Positions 40,781 to 49,839 are shown, counted from the stretch's first letter. The stretch is 64,000 nucleotides of DNA from Bacillus sp. FJAT-28004 (GCF_001280845.1 NZ_LGHP01000003.1:186547-250546), one strand, 5' to 3'. Made by a program: numbers and translations. Notes: generated by a model from the letters alone, not told the origin.

Positions 40781-42286
40781 TTGAAAAAACGATATCATGC
40801 AATAGTTGGCCTAGCTGCTATGTTGACCGTTATGTTGATTCCGATTATTCCGCTAAATGCTGCCTCTGATAGCAGCTCCAAAGAGCTTACAGAAATAACT
40901 CATGTCGAAATGGGCGGTAGCTATGCTCTCGCATTAGACAAACAAGGAGTTGTATGGGCATGGGGTGCAAACTTCAACGGGCAGCTCGGAGACGGTACCA
41001 CTGGTTTTAAGTCGGCTGCTGTACCTGTTTTCAGCGACGTAAATAAGATACAAGCCACAAGTGGATACAGTCTGGTACTAAAAAAAGACGGTACGGTTTG
41101 GTTTTGGGGTGGCAATGGGAATAGGGTAAGCGGCTTAGATAACTTTGAAACAAAAGAAAACGTTTCGATATCATCACCTACTAAAGTCAGTAATCTTTCG
41201 AATGTTATTGATATCGCGGCAAAAGAAGACCACAATCTGGCATTAAAAGCTGATGGCACAGTTTGGTCTTGGGGCAACAGTCAGTTCGGTCAATTAGGCC
41301 GTATGGATATAAATGCCTACAAGCCTGAAGAGTTCCGAAAACGGATTAGTGAAGAGAATATTCCCAAACAAGTAACGGGTCTCAAGGATATCGTATCTGT
41401 CCATGCAGGAAGCTTCCTGTCAGCTGCCATTAATACCAAAGGAGAAACTTGGATTTGGGGTCATTACAATGGCTGGGGAGATCAATCAACGGACTTGATG
41501 ACTCCAGTTAAACTCGAAGGGATCCTTGCCAATAAAGTAACTGGCAATTGGAAAAACACAATTGTAATGGATAAAGAGGGGACAATCTGGGAAGTTAAGA
41601 AGGGTTTAATACTAAAGAAACTTTTAACTTCTGGCACCGATATTAGCTGTGGGAATTTTGCTTGTGCAGCTCTGTCTTCGGATGGAACAGTGCGGGGGCT
41701 AATCGGAGGCTCCGAAGAAACCTTAAATCCAGTACCCATTGCAGGAATTTCTAACGTGAAGCAGTTTGCTATCCAATCTCTTAACCAAGATCAGCTGATT
41801 ATTGTAAAAGCAGATGGAACACTCTGGACTAAAGTTCCGTTCGGATATTTAGCGGGAAATGAATCTTTAGTTGATTACTACAATCAAATGAATGTACCAT
41901 ACAACGAAATGGGGGAAAAGCTGCGTCAGGTCAAGAAGGCAATCACGGTACAGCTAGACGGAAAGACGATATCACTCACCACTAACCCATATATTTACAA
42001 AGGTGTTACGTTTGTGCCGCTGCGCAGTACATTTAATGAACTAGGAGCAAAAGTGGAATATGTACAGGGTAAAATGACGATTTCGAATGCTAACCATATT
42101 CTGAAACTTACCATTAGACAAAATGAGGCATCCATTGATGGAAGAGCTGTAACGTTAGACTTTCCTCCTATGATTGTGGATACGATGACGATGGTGCCAT
42201 TACGTTTTGTTATAGAGGCTCTTGATAATAAAATTGATTGGGACCCGGACAATCGATTAATTTCAATCAGCAGTCCTAACGAGTAG
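40781..42286 (+). CDS. Secreted RCC1-repeat protein with copper-amine-oxidase N-terminal-like domain
   Basis: 501 residues from TTG 40781 (AAGGAG 9 nt upstream). The signal peptide is KKRYHAIVG followed by a hydrophobic stretch ending near NAAS. Residues about 45-340 hold RCC1-type repeats with DGTVWxWG motifs (VVWAWGANFNGQLGDGTT, TVWFWGGNGN, TVWSWGNSQFGQLG, ETWIWGHYN), which should build a beta propeller. The C-terminal 110 residues match the copper-amine-oxidase-N domain (IYKGVTFVPLRSTFNELGAKV; MVPLRFVIEALDNKIDWD), a wall-associated module common in Paenibacillus. It stands alone between terminators. Role unknown, probably binding at the cell surface. Confidence 0.8.
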   Translation: MKKRYHAIVGLAAMLTVMLIPIIPLNAASDSSSKELTEITHVEMGGSYALALDKQGVVWAWGANFNGQLGDGTTGFKSAAVPVFSDVNKIQATSGYSLVLKKDGTVWFWGGNGNRVSGLDNFETKENVSISSPTKVSNLSNVIDIAAKEDHNLALKADGTVWSWGNSQFGQLGRMDINAYKPEEFRKRISEENIPKQVTGLKDIVSVHAGSFLSAAINTKGETWIWGHYNGWGDQSTDLMTPVKLEGILANKVTGNWKNTIVMDKEGTIWEVKKGLILKKLLTSGTDISCGNFACAALSSDGTVRGLIGGSEETLNPVPIAGISNVKQFAIQSLNQDQLIIVKADGTLWTKVPFGYLAGNESLVDYYNQMNVPYNEMGEKLRQVKKAITVQLDGKTISLTTNPYIYKGVTFVPLRSTFNELGAKVEYVQGKMTISNANHILKLTIRQNEASIDGRAVTLDFPPMIVDTMTMVPLRFVIEALDNKIDWDPDNRLISISSPNE

Positions 42287-42330
42287 AGAGGTATGTCACT
42301 AGAATGTGTAAAAGTATATTTCAAAACAAA

Positions 42331-42374
42331 GAGCCCAAGCAGCGTTAAGATGAGCTGCCGGGGCTTCTTTTTTT
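42331..42374. terminator. Bidirectional terminator
   Basis: GAGCCCAAGCAGC pairs with GCTGCCGGGGCTTC (two mismatches), followed by T7. It lies between convergent genes. Confidence 0.75.
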
Positions 42375-42389
42375 AATGCCAATATGTTA

Positions 42390-42941
42390 TTACAAATCGT
42401 TGTGTACCGTTTTTCCTGGATAAAACATTGCGCTCTCTACTTTTTCATTTTCTTTTGCAGAGATGGAAGTCGTGATTAATTTAAATACTTTTGTTTTACT
42501 TCCCATAGATGATTCGTATTTTTCCAAATGTGATTTGGACAATGGTTGTTTATAGTACCCAGGCACATATTTGTCCAGCATACTTTGCATAGCTTCCGCA
42601 GCCTCATCTAATTCATTAACAAACTGTATTTGTCCAGAAATGATAACGCTCATGTAAGACGTATCCGTATGAGCAGGTACGGGGTGAGTTAATGTACCAT
42701 ATTCTTCACTCACTGTGAAACAAGCTTCTGGATTTTGCTGTATATAGGAGATTTTGCGCCCTTCAGCAGCACCATGAAAGTAAACAGTATCGTTTAGCCA
42801 AGTGAAGTTTAACGGAACAACGTAAGGGAGTCCATTCGCGGAAAGGCCAAGGAATCCCGTTTTTGCGTTTAATAAAAAGGATTGAATTTTGTCCTGATCG
42901 GTACATTCTCTCTTCTGCAATCTAACGGGAAACATATTCAT
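42390..42941 (-). CDS. Pyridoxamine-5'-phosphate-oxidase-like FMN-binding protein
   Basis: 183 residues from ATG 42941 (AAGGG 5 nt upstream). Split-barrel fold of the NimA/PNPOx-like group: AKTGFLGLSANGLPYVVPLNFTWLNDTVYFHGAAEGRKISYI, and SYMSVIISGQIQFVNE. It is divergent from a MocR/PdxR-type regulator, the usual arrangement for genes under that regulator, so it may act in vitamin B6 turnover or as a flavin reductase. Sequence alone does not settle the substrate. Confidence 0.8.
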   Translation of the reverse strand: MNMFPVRLQKRECTDQDKIQSFLLNAKTGFLGLSANGLPYVVPLNFTWLNDTVYFHGAAEGRKISYIQQNPEACFTVSEEYGTLTHPVPAHTDTSYMSVIISGQIQFVNELDEAAEAMQSMLDKYVPGYYKQPLSKSHLEKYESSMGSKTKVFKLITTSISAKENEKVESAMFYPGKTVHNDL

Positions 42942-43029
42942 ACACACCCTTTATTTTTATGATAATGTAATAGTAAATAAGAATTGTCCCTGTGAAAAGG
43001 GGCAGATTTCAAATATTTCATGGGGTCAG

Positions 43030-44442
43030 GTGTTGCAAGTGATAGAGATAACTCCTTTACTCGATAAGCAGGGAAAAAATCCTTTATATTCGCAGTTGTA
43101 TACGTATATTAAAGATCAAATTGAATCAGGATTAATTGCTGAAAGTGCCAAGCTTCCATCCATTCGTGAATTGGCGAATTACTTGAAGATTAGCAAAAAC
43201 ACAGTAGAAGCTGCTTATCAACAGTTGCTGGCAGAAGGGTATGTAGAAAGTAAAAGTCGAAATGGGTTAAGAGTGCTGCCGCTAGAGGATTTGAACACAA
43301 CCCGAGGTTTGGTTCAATATAGCTCCATTAAAGATGTTAGCGAGAGAAAATATCGGTATGATTTTAACTATGGTGATATTGAATGGAATCGATTCCCAAT
43401 GAGCATATGGAAAAGATGTTTGTCGGATTCTTTAAACAAGGACCCTTATCAAATATTAGGATATGGACATCCTCAAGGAGACGAAGAACTGAGGGAGGAA
43501 ATTGCCAAATACTTATTTCAATCTCGCGGAGTTTCGTGCAGCCCAAATCAAATTCTCATTTGCTCCGGTACACAACATGCCGTTAGCATGTTATTGCAGT
43601 TTTTGTCTCTAGGGGGACAAAACATAGCGATGGAAGAACCCGGCTATAACGGTGTTCGAACGGTTTTGAAAAATCATGGCTGCAAAATTACACCGATTTC
43701 GGTCGATTATGACGGTTTAAATATAGAAGAACTGCAATCAAGTGAAGTCAATGCGGTGTATGTGACACCATCACATCAATTCCCATTAGGTATGGTGTTG
43801 TCTATACAGAAACGAATGAAGCTGCTCCATTGGGCAAGCCAAAACGACGCAATCATTATCGAGGATGATTACGATAGTGAGTTTCGATATGTAGGCCAAC
43901 CTATTCCCTCGCTTAAAGCATTGGATTCAGGAGAACGCGTCGTTTATTTAGGAACATTTTCAAAATCGTTTTTGCCGGCTGCCCGTTTAAGCTATATGGT
44001 TTTACCAACAACCATATTAGAAAAGCTGGATCATATATTTTCCGTCTACAATCAACCGGCATCACCAATCATTCAGCAGGCTGTGTTTTTGTTCATGAAT
44101 CGAGGGCATTTTTCTGGGCATATACGCAAAATGAGAAGACTGTACCAAGCGAAGCATAAAACCCTTGTTAACGCGATTTCTCTGTATATGGGTGATCGTG
44201 TGAATATCATTGGGAGCAAATCAGGGCTGCATTTATTGCTTGATATTAAGGACAGAGAAAGCGGTCATCTGATCGAACTGGCAGCTGGAAGTGGAGTAAG
44301 AGTATATTCTCCTAATGTTCATTGGATGGATAGTGAGAGCTGCCCGACATCTATTGTATTGCTTGGATTTGGTGGCATGAGTGAGGGCGAAATTGAAGAA
44401 GGCATTTGTTTGCTGAGTAATGTTTGGTTTGGCTCAGCGTAG
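43030..44442 (+). CDS. MocR/PdxR-type regulator (GntR helix-turn-helix plus aminotransferase domain)
   Basis: 470 residues from GTG 43030 (GTG 43039 is possible). The N-terminal GntR winged helix has KLPSIRELANYLKISKNTVEAAYQQLLAEGYVES. The aminotransferase-like domain (about 115-465) has the PLP lysine in GTFSKSFLPAARLSY. MocR proteins bind PLP or a PLP adduct and control B6, GABA or similar genes. The divergent PNPOx-like gene is the likely target. Confidence 0.9.
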   Translation: MLQVIEITPLLDKQGKNPLYSQLYTYIKDQIESGLIAESAKLPSIRELANYLKISKNTVEAAYQQLLAEGYVESKSRNGLRVLPLEDLNTTRGLVQYSSIKDVSERKYRYDFNYGDIEWNRFPMSIWKRCLSDSLNKDPYQILGYGHPQGDEELREEIAKYLFQSRGVSCSPNQILICSGTQHAVSMLLQFLSLGGQNIAMEEPGYNGVRTVLKNHGCKITPISVDYDGLNIEELQSSEVNAVYVTPSHQFPLGMVLSIQKRMKLLHWASQNDAIIIEDDYDSEFRYVGQPIPSLKALDSGERVVYLGTFSKSFLPAARLSYMVLPTTILEKLDHIFSVYNQPASPIIQQAVFLFMNRGHFSGHIRKMRRLYQAKHKTLVNAISLYMGDRVNIIGSKSGLHLLLDIKDRESGHLIELAAGSGVRVYSPNVHWMDSESCPTSIVLLGFGGMSEGEIEEGICLLSNVWFGSA

Positions 44443-44534
44443 GCTGATATATTCCGAACGCATATGCTATAATTTTGCTAAGTATACAAGATTACACAGA
44501 TAACTATTGAGATAAGAAAGGTGAGATTAGAAGA

Positions 44535-44924
44535 ATGGCTCAAGTGAAAATTTTTGGCCTTAAAGATAACTTGAATCCGATAAAAGAACAATTATCACAA
44601 ATTATTCATTCATGTGTAGTGGATGCATTTAAAATGCCGGTCGATAAGAAGTTTCATCGTTTTTTCGCAATGGAGAAAGAAGATTTTTATTACGCGCCTG
44701 GACGAACTGAAGCCTATACGATTATCGAAATAAGCGTATTTGAAGGACGTTCCGTCGATTCGAAAAAACGGCTCATTCGGTCGCTCTTTGAACATATTCA
44801 AACGCAATTACATATTACTTCTGAAGATATCGAAATAACAATTTTTGAAAGTCCAAAATCAAACTGGGGCATTCGCGGCCTGCCTGGAGATGAACTGCAA
44901 CTCACCTATAATGTTAATGTGTAG
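44535..44924 (+). CDS. Tautomerase family (Tautomerase_2-like) protein
   Basis: 129 residues. The body matches the group with HRFFAMEKEDFYYAPGRTEAYTIIEISVFEGRSVDSKKRLI and FESPKSNWGIRGLPGDEL. The N-terminus is MAQVKIFG, so the catalytic Pro-1 of classic 4-oxalocrotonate tautomerases is absent, as in several members of this subgroup. Its reaction is unknown. Its end overlaps the start of the VOC gene. Confidence 0.8.
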   Translation: MAQVKIFGLKDNLNPIKEQLSQIIHSCVVDAFKMPVDKKFHRFFAMEKEDFYYAPGRTEAYTIIEISVFEGRSVDSKKRLIRSLFEHIQTQLHITSEDIEITIFESPKSNWGIRGLPGDELQLTYNVNV

Positions 44925-45318
44925 TTCGCGGAGATCGGAGTCATTTGAGGCTAGTATCGCACCATGGCTATCAGTCAGCAACGCAGTTGATGCAATAAAT
45001 TTTTACAAAGCGGCATTTGGCGCGGTTGAACTGTATCGATTAGAGGAGGGAGATGGGCAGGTAGCGATCGCTGAGCTTTCCGTCGGAGGAGCGAATTTCT
45101 GGATTCAAGAAGAGGCTGACGCCATCCCGGAGATGGTAGGCCGAGGTTCCTTCCGCATGATCATAACGGTCAACGACCCGGATTTTCTATTCGATTTGGC
45201 CCTGGCTGCGGGAGCAACAGAAATTGTTCCAATAAATGAAGAGCACGGCTGGCGTATAGGTCGTGTAGTAGATCGGTTTGGCTATCATTGGGAGATCGGC
45301 AAGCGGCTGATTGAATAG
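44917..45318 (+). CDS. VOC/glyoxalase family protein (PhnB-like)
   Basis: About 133 residues if it begins at ATG 44917; ATG 44911 and 44845 are in-frame alternatives inside the tautomerase gene. No good ribosome site precedes any of them. The body is typical: APWLSVSNAVDAINFYKAAFGAVELYRLE, AELSVGGANFWIQEE, FDLALAAGATEIVP and GWRIGRVVDRFGYHWEIGK. Translation is probably coupled to the upstream gene through the ATGTGTAG overlap. Substrate unknown. Confidence 0.75.
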   Translation: MCSSRRSESFEASIAPWLSVSNAVDAINFYKAAFGAVELYRLEEGDGQVAIAELSVGGANFWIQEEADAIPEMVGRGSFRMIITVNDPDFLFDLALAAGATEIVPINEEHGWRIGRVVDRFGYHWEIGKRLIE

Positions 45319-45375
45319 ACGCGATGAGTCCCGTAACAGTGATATGTTTTCCCAAAATGGTTGGGAGGGATTCGC

Positions 45376-45864
45376 ATGAGAATTTCTTGTTCCGCTGGAG
45401 GATTAATTGTTAAGGAAAACAATGTGCTGCTTGTAAAAGTTACTTATGGAGCCAATAAGGGTCACTGGATGCTGCCAGGCGGAATGGTTGAAGAAGGGGA
45501 AACCTTCGAGCAAGCGGCAATTAGAGAATTGAAAGAAGAAACAGGAATTAATGCTACTACGAAAAGGCTAATAGGAGTTAGAACAGGAATTAAACCGTTT
45601 AACAATGAAAAAGAGCATGTTGTGCACTTCGTTTTTGAGATGGACTATGTTTCAGGTGTTTTAGTTGCTGATGGTTCTGAGATTTCAGATGCAGGGTTTA
45701 GACCTATAGATGATGTGCTTAACGATCCGCTAGTTATAGATTTATCTAAGCAATTTGTACGTTCATATCTAGACGCATCACCATACTCCGGGTTAAGTAA
45801 GGTACAGGTCAACATTCAAACGAATAATCCATACTTAAATTACGATGTTTACGGCTTAATATGA
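45376..45864 (+). CDS. NUDIX hydrolase
   Basis: 162 residues from ATG 45376 (GGGAGGG 6 nt upstream). The Nudix box is complete: GGMVEEGETFEQAAIRELKEETG, with the metal-binding REx2EE pattern, near residues 36-58. It hydrolyses a nucleoside diphosphate linked to another group; the C-terminal 40 residues give no further clue. Confidence 0.9.
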   Translation: MRISCSAGGLIVKENNVLLVKVTYGANKGHWMLPGGMVEEGETFEQAAIRELKEETGINATTKRLIGVRTGIKPFNNEKEHVVHFVFEMDYVSGVLVADGSEISDAGFRPIDDVLNDPLVIDLSKQFVRSYLDASPYSGLSKVQVNIQTNNPYLNYDVYGLI

Positions 45865-45956
45865 GGATGACTATCAGATTGGTGTTATTCCAGATGCAAC
45901 TAATATCTCCCAATTGCGTCTTTAACTTTGCATAAATACAATTGGGGGGCATTAAA

Positions 45957-46520
45957 ATGAAACGCTTATGCTCAGTTTTACTCGTATTTGCAGTTATCGC
46001 TAGTGGTTGCAGTAAGGGAACGGAGGTAGAGGTAAACTCTCTTGTTCAGAATCAACCAACAAATGAGATCGTTGAAAAACAAAACAACATGCCTAAAGAA
46101 ATGCCAAATGATTTTGATTTCATGGTGCGTTATGGATATAGCGAAGTGAATAAAAACGAAATCAATACTTTTTTGGATACGGCTACGAAAGATTTAATTT
46201 TGAATGGGACTGCTTCAGCAAAAATTTCGTTTACGATAGAAGAGATGCGCAGTATTTATGAGAAAATGAGAGAAATAAATATAATGGGAACAAAAGAATT
46301 AGTGCCAGTCGTCGTGGCCTGCGAACGCGTTCCTTATAGTGAAGATAGTTGGGAAGTAAGTATCAACGGGCAATCAAAGACATTTACTTGGTCAGAAAAA
46401 TATTGCGACCCAACTGGCGATGCAAAGCAATTGTTGGAATTGCGAAAGTTCATTCATGAGATCGTTGTAGGTAAAGAGGCTTATCAAAAACTGCCAGAAG
46501 CGGAAGGCGGTTATGAATGA
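45957..46520 (+). CDS. Putative lipoprotein
   Basis: 187 residues from ATG 45957 (GGGGGG upstream). Signal peptide with lipobox VIASGCS (Cys near 18), then a polar linker. The rest is a soluble domain with paired Cys (VVACERVPYS and KYCDPTGDA) that may form a disulfide outside the cell. Family not recognised. Confidence 0.75.
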   Translation: MKRLCSVLLVFAVIASGCSKGTEVEVNSLVQNQPTNEIVEKQNNMPKEMPNDFDFMVRYGYSEVNKNEINTFLDTATKDLILNGTASAKISFTIEEMRSIYEKMREINIMGTKELVPVVVACERVPYSEDSWEVSINGQSKTFTWSEKYCDPTGDAKQLLELRKFIHEIVVGKEAYQKLPEAEGGYE

Positions 46521-46560
46521 GGAAACGAGAGAATGAAATGAATAGTGGGGGAGCTCGCTA

Positions 46561-47055
46561 GTGTGCATTCGTGCAAATAAGATACATATTATTGGATCAG
46601 TGGGAAGCGGGAAGTCTACATTAGCTAGACATTTATCGGAAAAGCTGTCTATACCATACTATGAATTGGATAACATGGTTTGGAGAAGAACAGAGGATGG
46701 AGATATACGAAATAGTATTGAAACAAGAGACTCATTACTAAATGATACGATTGCGTCTGATAAATGGATCATTGAAGGCGTACATTACACATGGACAACA
46801 CAAGGATTCGAGCATGCAGAGCTCATTATTTATTTGGATACCCCTATTTGGAAAAGAAATTATCGAATATTAAAAAGATTTATTATACAAAAGCTCGGAC
46901 TTGAAAAAGGGAATTACAAACAAACCTTTTCCATGTTATGGAGGATGTATCGGTGGAGTTATAATCATAACAAGAAGGAAAAACTGCAAATTTTTAAGCT
47001 ATTAGAGCCGAATAGCAATAAACTATTAGTGTTGAATGATAACAGGGATATATAA
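46561..47055 (+). CDS. P-loop kinase-like NTPase (topology modulation/adenylate kinase-like)
   Basis: 164 residues from GTG 46561 (GGGGGAG 7 nt upstream). Walker A GSVGSGKST at about 13-21, DNMVWRR in the substrate-binding region, IIEGVHYTW and a LID-like basic part (YLDTPIWKRNYRILKR). It resembles the FlaR/adenylate kinase-related group. Small-molecule kinase activity is likely; substrate unknown. Confidence 0.8.
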   Translation: MCIRANKIHIIGSVGSGKSTLARHLSEKLSIPYYELDNMVWRRTEDGDIRNSIETRDSLLNDTIASDKWIIEGVHYTWTTQGFEHAELIIYLDTPIWKRNYRILKRFIIQKLGLEKGNYKQTFSMLWRMYRWSYNHNKKEKLQIFKLLEPNSNKLLVLNDNRDI

Positions 47056-47083
47056 GCATTTTAAAAAAGGTACTGCTGTTTAA

Positions 47084-47098
47084 TTGTAATGAATACGA
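47084..47098 (+). promoter_or_regulatory. Zur box 1
   Basis: TTGTAATGAATACGA differs from TCGTAATNATTACGA at two positions. It lies just upstream of the -35 element. Confidence 0.55.
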
Positions 47099-47100
47099 TC

Positions 47101-47129
47101 TTGACGAGTAAACGAGATATGGTTATACT
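47101..47129 (+). promoter_or_regulatory. Sigma-A promoter of the COG0523 GTPase gene
   Basis: TTGACG (47101-47106), 17-bp spacer, TATACT (47124-47129). It is flanked by Zur boxes 1 and 2. Confidence 0.7.
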
Positions 47130-47135
47130 CATTAA

Positions 47136-47150
47136 GCGTAACGATTACTA
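47136..47150 (+). promoter_or_regulatory. Zur box 2
   Basis: GCGTAACGATTACTA, three mismatches from the Zur core, covering the inferred transcription start. Confidence 0.5.
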
Positions 47151-47183
47151 TTAAAAGATAGTCCTTTTTTATTTGTTACATAA

Positions 47184-47198
47184 TCGTAATGATTACGC
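47184..47198 (+). promoter_or_regulatory. Zur box 3 (best match)
   Basis: TCGTAATGATTACGC, one mismatch, 37 bp before the start codon in the 5' leader; a roadblock position. Confidence 0.7.
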
Positions 47199-47234
47199 TT
47201 TAAGTGGAGCGAAAATAAACCGGAGGTGCCAATG

Positions 47235-48449
47235 ATGACTGTAAAAAAACTCCCTGTAACTGTATTAAGCGGGTATTTAGGCGCTGGCAAGACGACCATT
47301 ATGAATCATGTACTCCATAATCGCGATGGACTGAAAGTCGCTGTTATCGTAAATGATTTAAGCGAATTGAATATAGACGCAAGTCTTATCAAAGATGGGG
47401 GCGGCTTGTCACGAACAGAAGAAAAGCTTGTAGAAATGTCCAATGGCTGTATTTGCTGCACGCTTAGGGAAGATTTACTCAAGGAAGTTGAGAGCTTGGC
47501 GAAAGAAAATCGATTTGATTATATTCTAATCGAGTCGACTGGTGTTGGTGAGCCTGTTCCAGTAGCTCAAACCTTCTCCTATATCGATGAAGAGCAAGGG
47601 ATTGATTTAACACAATATTGCAGGCTTGATTGCATGGTAACGGTCGTAGATGCTTACCGCTTCTGGCATGATTATGCATCAGGCGAGACACTTCTTGATC
47701 GCAGTCAAGCCGTTGGCGATGATGACACACGTGAGGTTGTTGATCTGCTTATCGATCAGATCGAGTTTTGCGATGTGCTTCTTTTGAACAAATGTGATCT
47801 TGTAGATGACGAGGAATTGGCGGAACTGGAGAGAGTGCTTCGTACGATGCAGCCGCGTGCCAAATTCATTCGCACTTCCAATGGTGAAGTTAATCCAAAA
47901 CATATTTTGAACACGTCGTTGTTCAATTTCGACGAAGCTAGTCGTTCGGCAGGTTGGATAAAAGAAATGGAAGCTCCGTCACACATACCGGAAACAGAGG
48001 AGTACGGTATATCATCCTTCGTATATGAGCGCGCGAAGCCATTTCATCCGCAGCGTCTTAAAGATTGGATGGAGCGTTGGCCGGAGGAAGTCGTCCGAGC
48101 CAAAGGTATCGTATGGCTTGCTACTCGTAATGAATATGCTCAAAGCTTGAGCCAAGCAGGTCCATCCATACAGTTTGGACCTGCAGGTCTTTGGGCTGCT
48201 GCATTGCCCGAAGCGGAGCGACAGGCTTTACTGCTGGAGGACCCCGAGCTGGCAAGCTTGTGGCATGAGGAATACGGTGATCGTGTTAACAAATTTGTAC
48301 TGATCGGAATCGCGATGAACCGGATGAAGCTGACCGATTCTCTAGATAGCTGCTTGCTTAGTGATGGGGAGCTGTCGCTGAACTGGAACGAGTTCCTGGA
48401 TGAGTTTCCGAATGCTATAAATGATCAGATGGACTCAGCGGTTCATTAA
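47235..48449 (+). CDS. Zur-controlled COG0523 GTPase (YciC/ZagA type metallochaperone)
   Basis: 404 residues from ATG 47235 (GGAGG 8 nt upstream; ATG 47232 also possible). GTPase motifs SGYLGAGKTT and NKCD, the metal-binding CICC in SNGCICCTLREDLL, and ESTGVGEP. The C-terminal CobW domain follows. In B. subtilis YciC/ZagA is repressed by Zur with zinc and helps deliver zinc under shortage. Three Zur-like boxes around and after the promoter strongly support the same role. A TTGACG/TATACT promoter is present. Confidence 0.9.
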   Translation: MTVKKLPVTVLSGYLGAGKTTIMNHVLHNRDGLKVAVIVNDLSELNIDASLIKDGGGLSRTEEKLVEMSNGCICCTLREDLLKEVESLAKENRFDYILIESTGVGEPVPVAQTFSYIDEEQGIDLTQYCRLDCMVTVVDAYRFWHDYASGETLLDRSQAVGDDDTREVVDLLIDQIEFCDVLLLNKCDLVDDEELAELERVLRTMQPRAKFIRTSNGEVNPKHILNTSLFNFDEASRSAGWIKEMEAPSHIPETEEYGISSFVYERAKPFHPQRLKDWMERWPEEVVRAKGIVWLATRNEYAQSLSQAGPSIQFGPAGLWAAALPEAERQALLLEDPELASLWHEEYGDRVNKFVLIGIAMNRMKLTDSLDSCLLSDGELSLNWNEFLDEFPNAINDQMDSAVH

Positions 48450-48555
48450 TAGCAAGAAGCTTAATGGGAGAGGCGAGTTAAAGTGATATACGTTCGCAAT
48501 ACGAGGAAACGATATGAGTGAGAGCGCTCATTTTGCAATCGCAGGAATTAGCTGT

Positions 48556-48604
48556 TCTTATGGTAGAAGATGTCTCAGGGGTATTCTCTGAGGCAGCTTC
48601 TATT
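48556..48604 (+). terminator. Intrinsic terminator
   Basis: TAGAAG-x-TG-TCTCAG pairs with CTGAG-CAGCTTCTA in an interrupted stem, followed by TTT. It lies between the GTPase and the lacI-type gene. Confidence 0.5.
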
Positions 48605-48627
48605 TAAAATCATCTTCTAATTATGAA

Positions 48628-48677
48628 TTGACAGCGCTTCAGAACATTGGTACATTATTTCCATAAACGCGTGTTTA
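48628..48677 (+). promoter_or_regulatory. Promoter and operator of the lacI-type gene
   Basis: TTGACA (48628-48633), 17-bp spacer, TACATT (48651-48656). TAAACGCGTGTTTA at 48664-48677 is a near-perfect palindrome just at the inferred start, with the central CG of LacI-family operators. Autorepression is likely. Confidence 0.65.
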
Positions 48678-48695
48678 CGGAATGAGGGGCTTAGG

Positions 48696-49745
48696 TTGAG
48701 CAAAGAGATAAACAGCACGGAAATCGCCAAGCTAGCAGGTGTTTCTAGAAGCACGGTCAGCCGTGTAATTAACAACTATGCGAATGTCCCTGAGAAGACG
48801 AAGCAAAAGGTATTAAAGGTCATTCAGCAATACAATTATTACCCAAATCTATCGGCTCAGGTGCTGGCAGGCAAGCGTACGCGAACGATTGGTTTATTCA
48901 TGGTCGATTCCGGCCGAGTATCCGGCGACAGCATTTCGAGCTTATTGCTTGCACGGGTTATTGAAAGTGCTTCTTCACATGGCTATTATGTGCTGACACA
49001 TATCGTTCATGATATGAAAGATCAGGATGAGGCTCGCATGATTAAGGAGAGCTTCTATCAGCGTAGAATCGATGGAGGTGTGTTCATCGGAGCGGCTAAT
49101 CATGAACCGCTCATAGAGGAGCTAATTGCTGAAGGGTTTATGGTTGCGATTGTGGATCAGCATTTGCCGGGACGTACGGAACCAAACCGTATTGTGTTCA
49201 ACTTTGACAACGAAACGGGTGTAGGGCAAGCGATTGATTATATAGTAAGCTTGGGGCATGAGCGAATCGGTATGATTAATGGGGACATGAACAGATACTC
49301 TGGACCATCCAAGTGGAGAGGCTTTCAAGCTGCGATGGCAAGGCATCATTTACCGCTTGTGCAGCAATGGATGCTGCCGGGTGATTTTAACGAATCCAGC
49401 GGCTACCAGTCCATTAAAGAATTTTTGAAAGCCAAGACGGAGCTGCCGACAGCCATATTTGCAGCGAATGACAGCGTTGCTTTCGGAGCTATTCGTGCGC
49501 TGAAGGAATCGGGTATTCAAGTCCCGCAGGATGTATCGATTATTGGCTTTGACGACCACATATTAAGCGCGCATTCCAGACCGGCATTAACGACGATCCG
49601 GGTTGATTTTGCAGACATGATGGACAAATTGACTAAGACCTTGATTACGAGCATTGAGAATGGTGCTGAAGCCTATCATCCGGTTGCGGTAAGCACTGAG
49701 CTCGTTGTCCGTGATTCCTGTCAAAGCGCAAGGGAAGATTCATAG
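48696..49745 (+). CDS. LacI family transcriptional regulator
   Basis: 349 residues from TTG 48696 (GAGGGG 6 nt upstream). The N-terminal helix-turn-helix reads STEIAKLAGVSRSTVSRVINNYANVPEKTK, and the hinge helix YPNLSAQVLAGKRT follows. The periplasmic-binding-protein-like core (60-340) has PTAIFAANDSVAFGAIRALKE and VSIIGFDD. The effector is probably a sugar or sugar acid. A matching palindrome lies in front of its own gene and another in front of the next gene cluster. Confidence 0.9.
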   Translation: MSKEINSTEIAKLAGVSRSTVSRVINNYANVPEKTKQKVLKVIQQYNYYPNLSAQVLAGKRTRTIGLFMVDSGRVSGDSISSLLLARVIESASSHGYYVLTHIVHDMKDQDEARMIKESFYQRRIDGGVFIGAANHEPLIEELIAEGFMVAIVDQHLPGRTEPNRIVFNFDNETGVGQAIDYIVSLGHERIGMINGDMNRYSGPSKWRGFQAAMARHHLPLVQQWMLPGDFNESSGYQSIKEFLKAKTELPTAIFAANDSVAFGAIRALKESGIQVPQDVSIIGFDDHILSAHSRPALTTIRVDFADMMDKLTKTLITSIENGAEAYHPVAVSTELVVRDSCQSAREDS

Positions 49746-49839
49746 TTAAGAGAAAGAACGATATAGTTAGAGGTCCTTATAGGCTGCATAAGGGCTTCTA
49801 ATATTAGGTTTAAACCACACATTATTTTTTACAACGAAA

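Noticed and set aside
48628..48641. cre site TGACAGCGCTTCA in the lacI-type promoter
   Set aside because: One base short of the 14-bp consensus and it overlaps the -35 element; chance is as likely.
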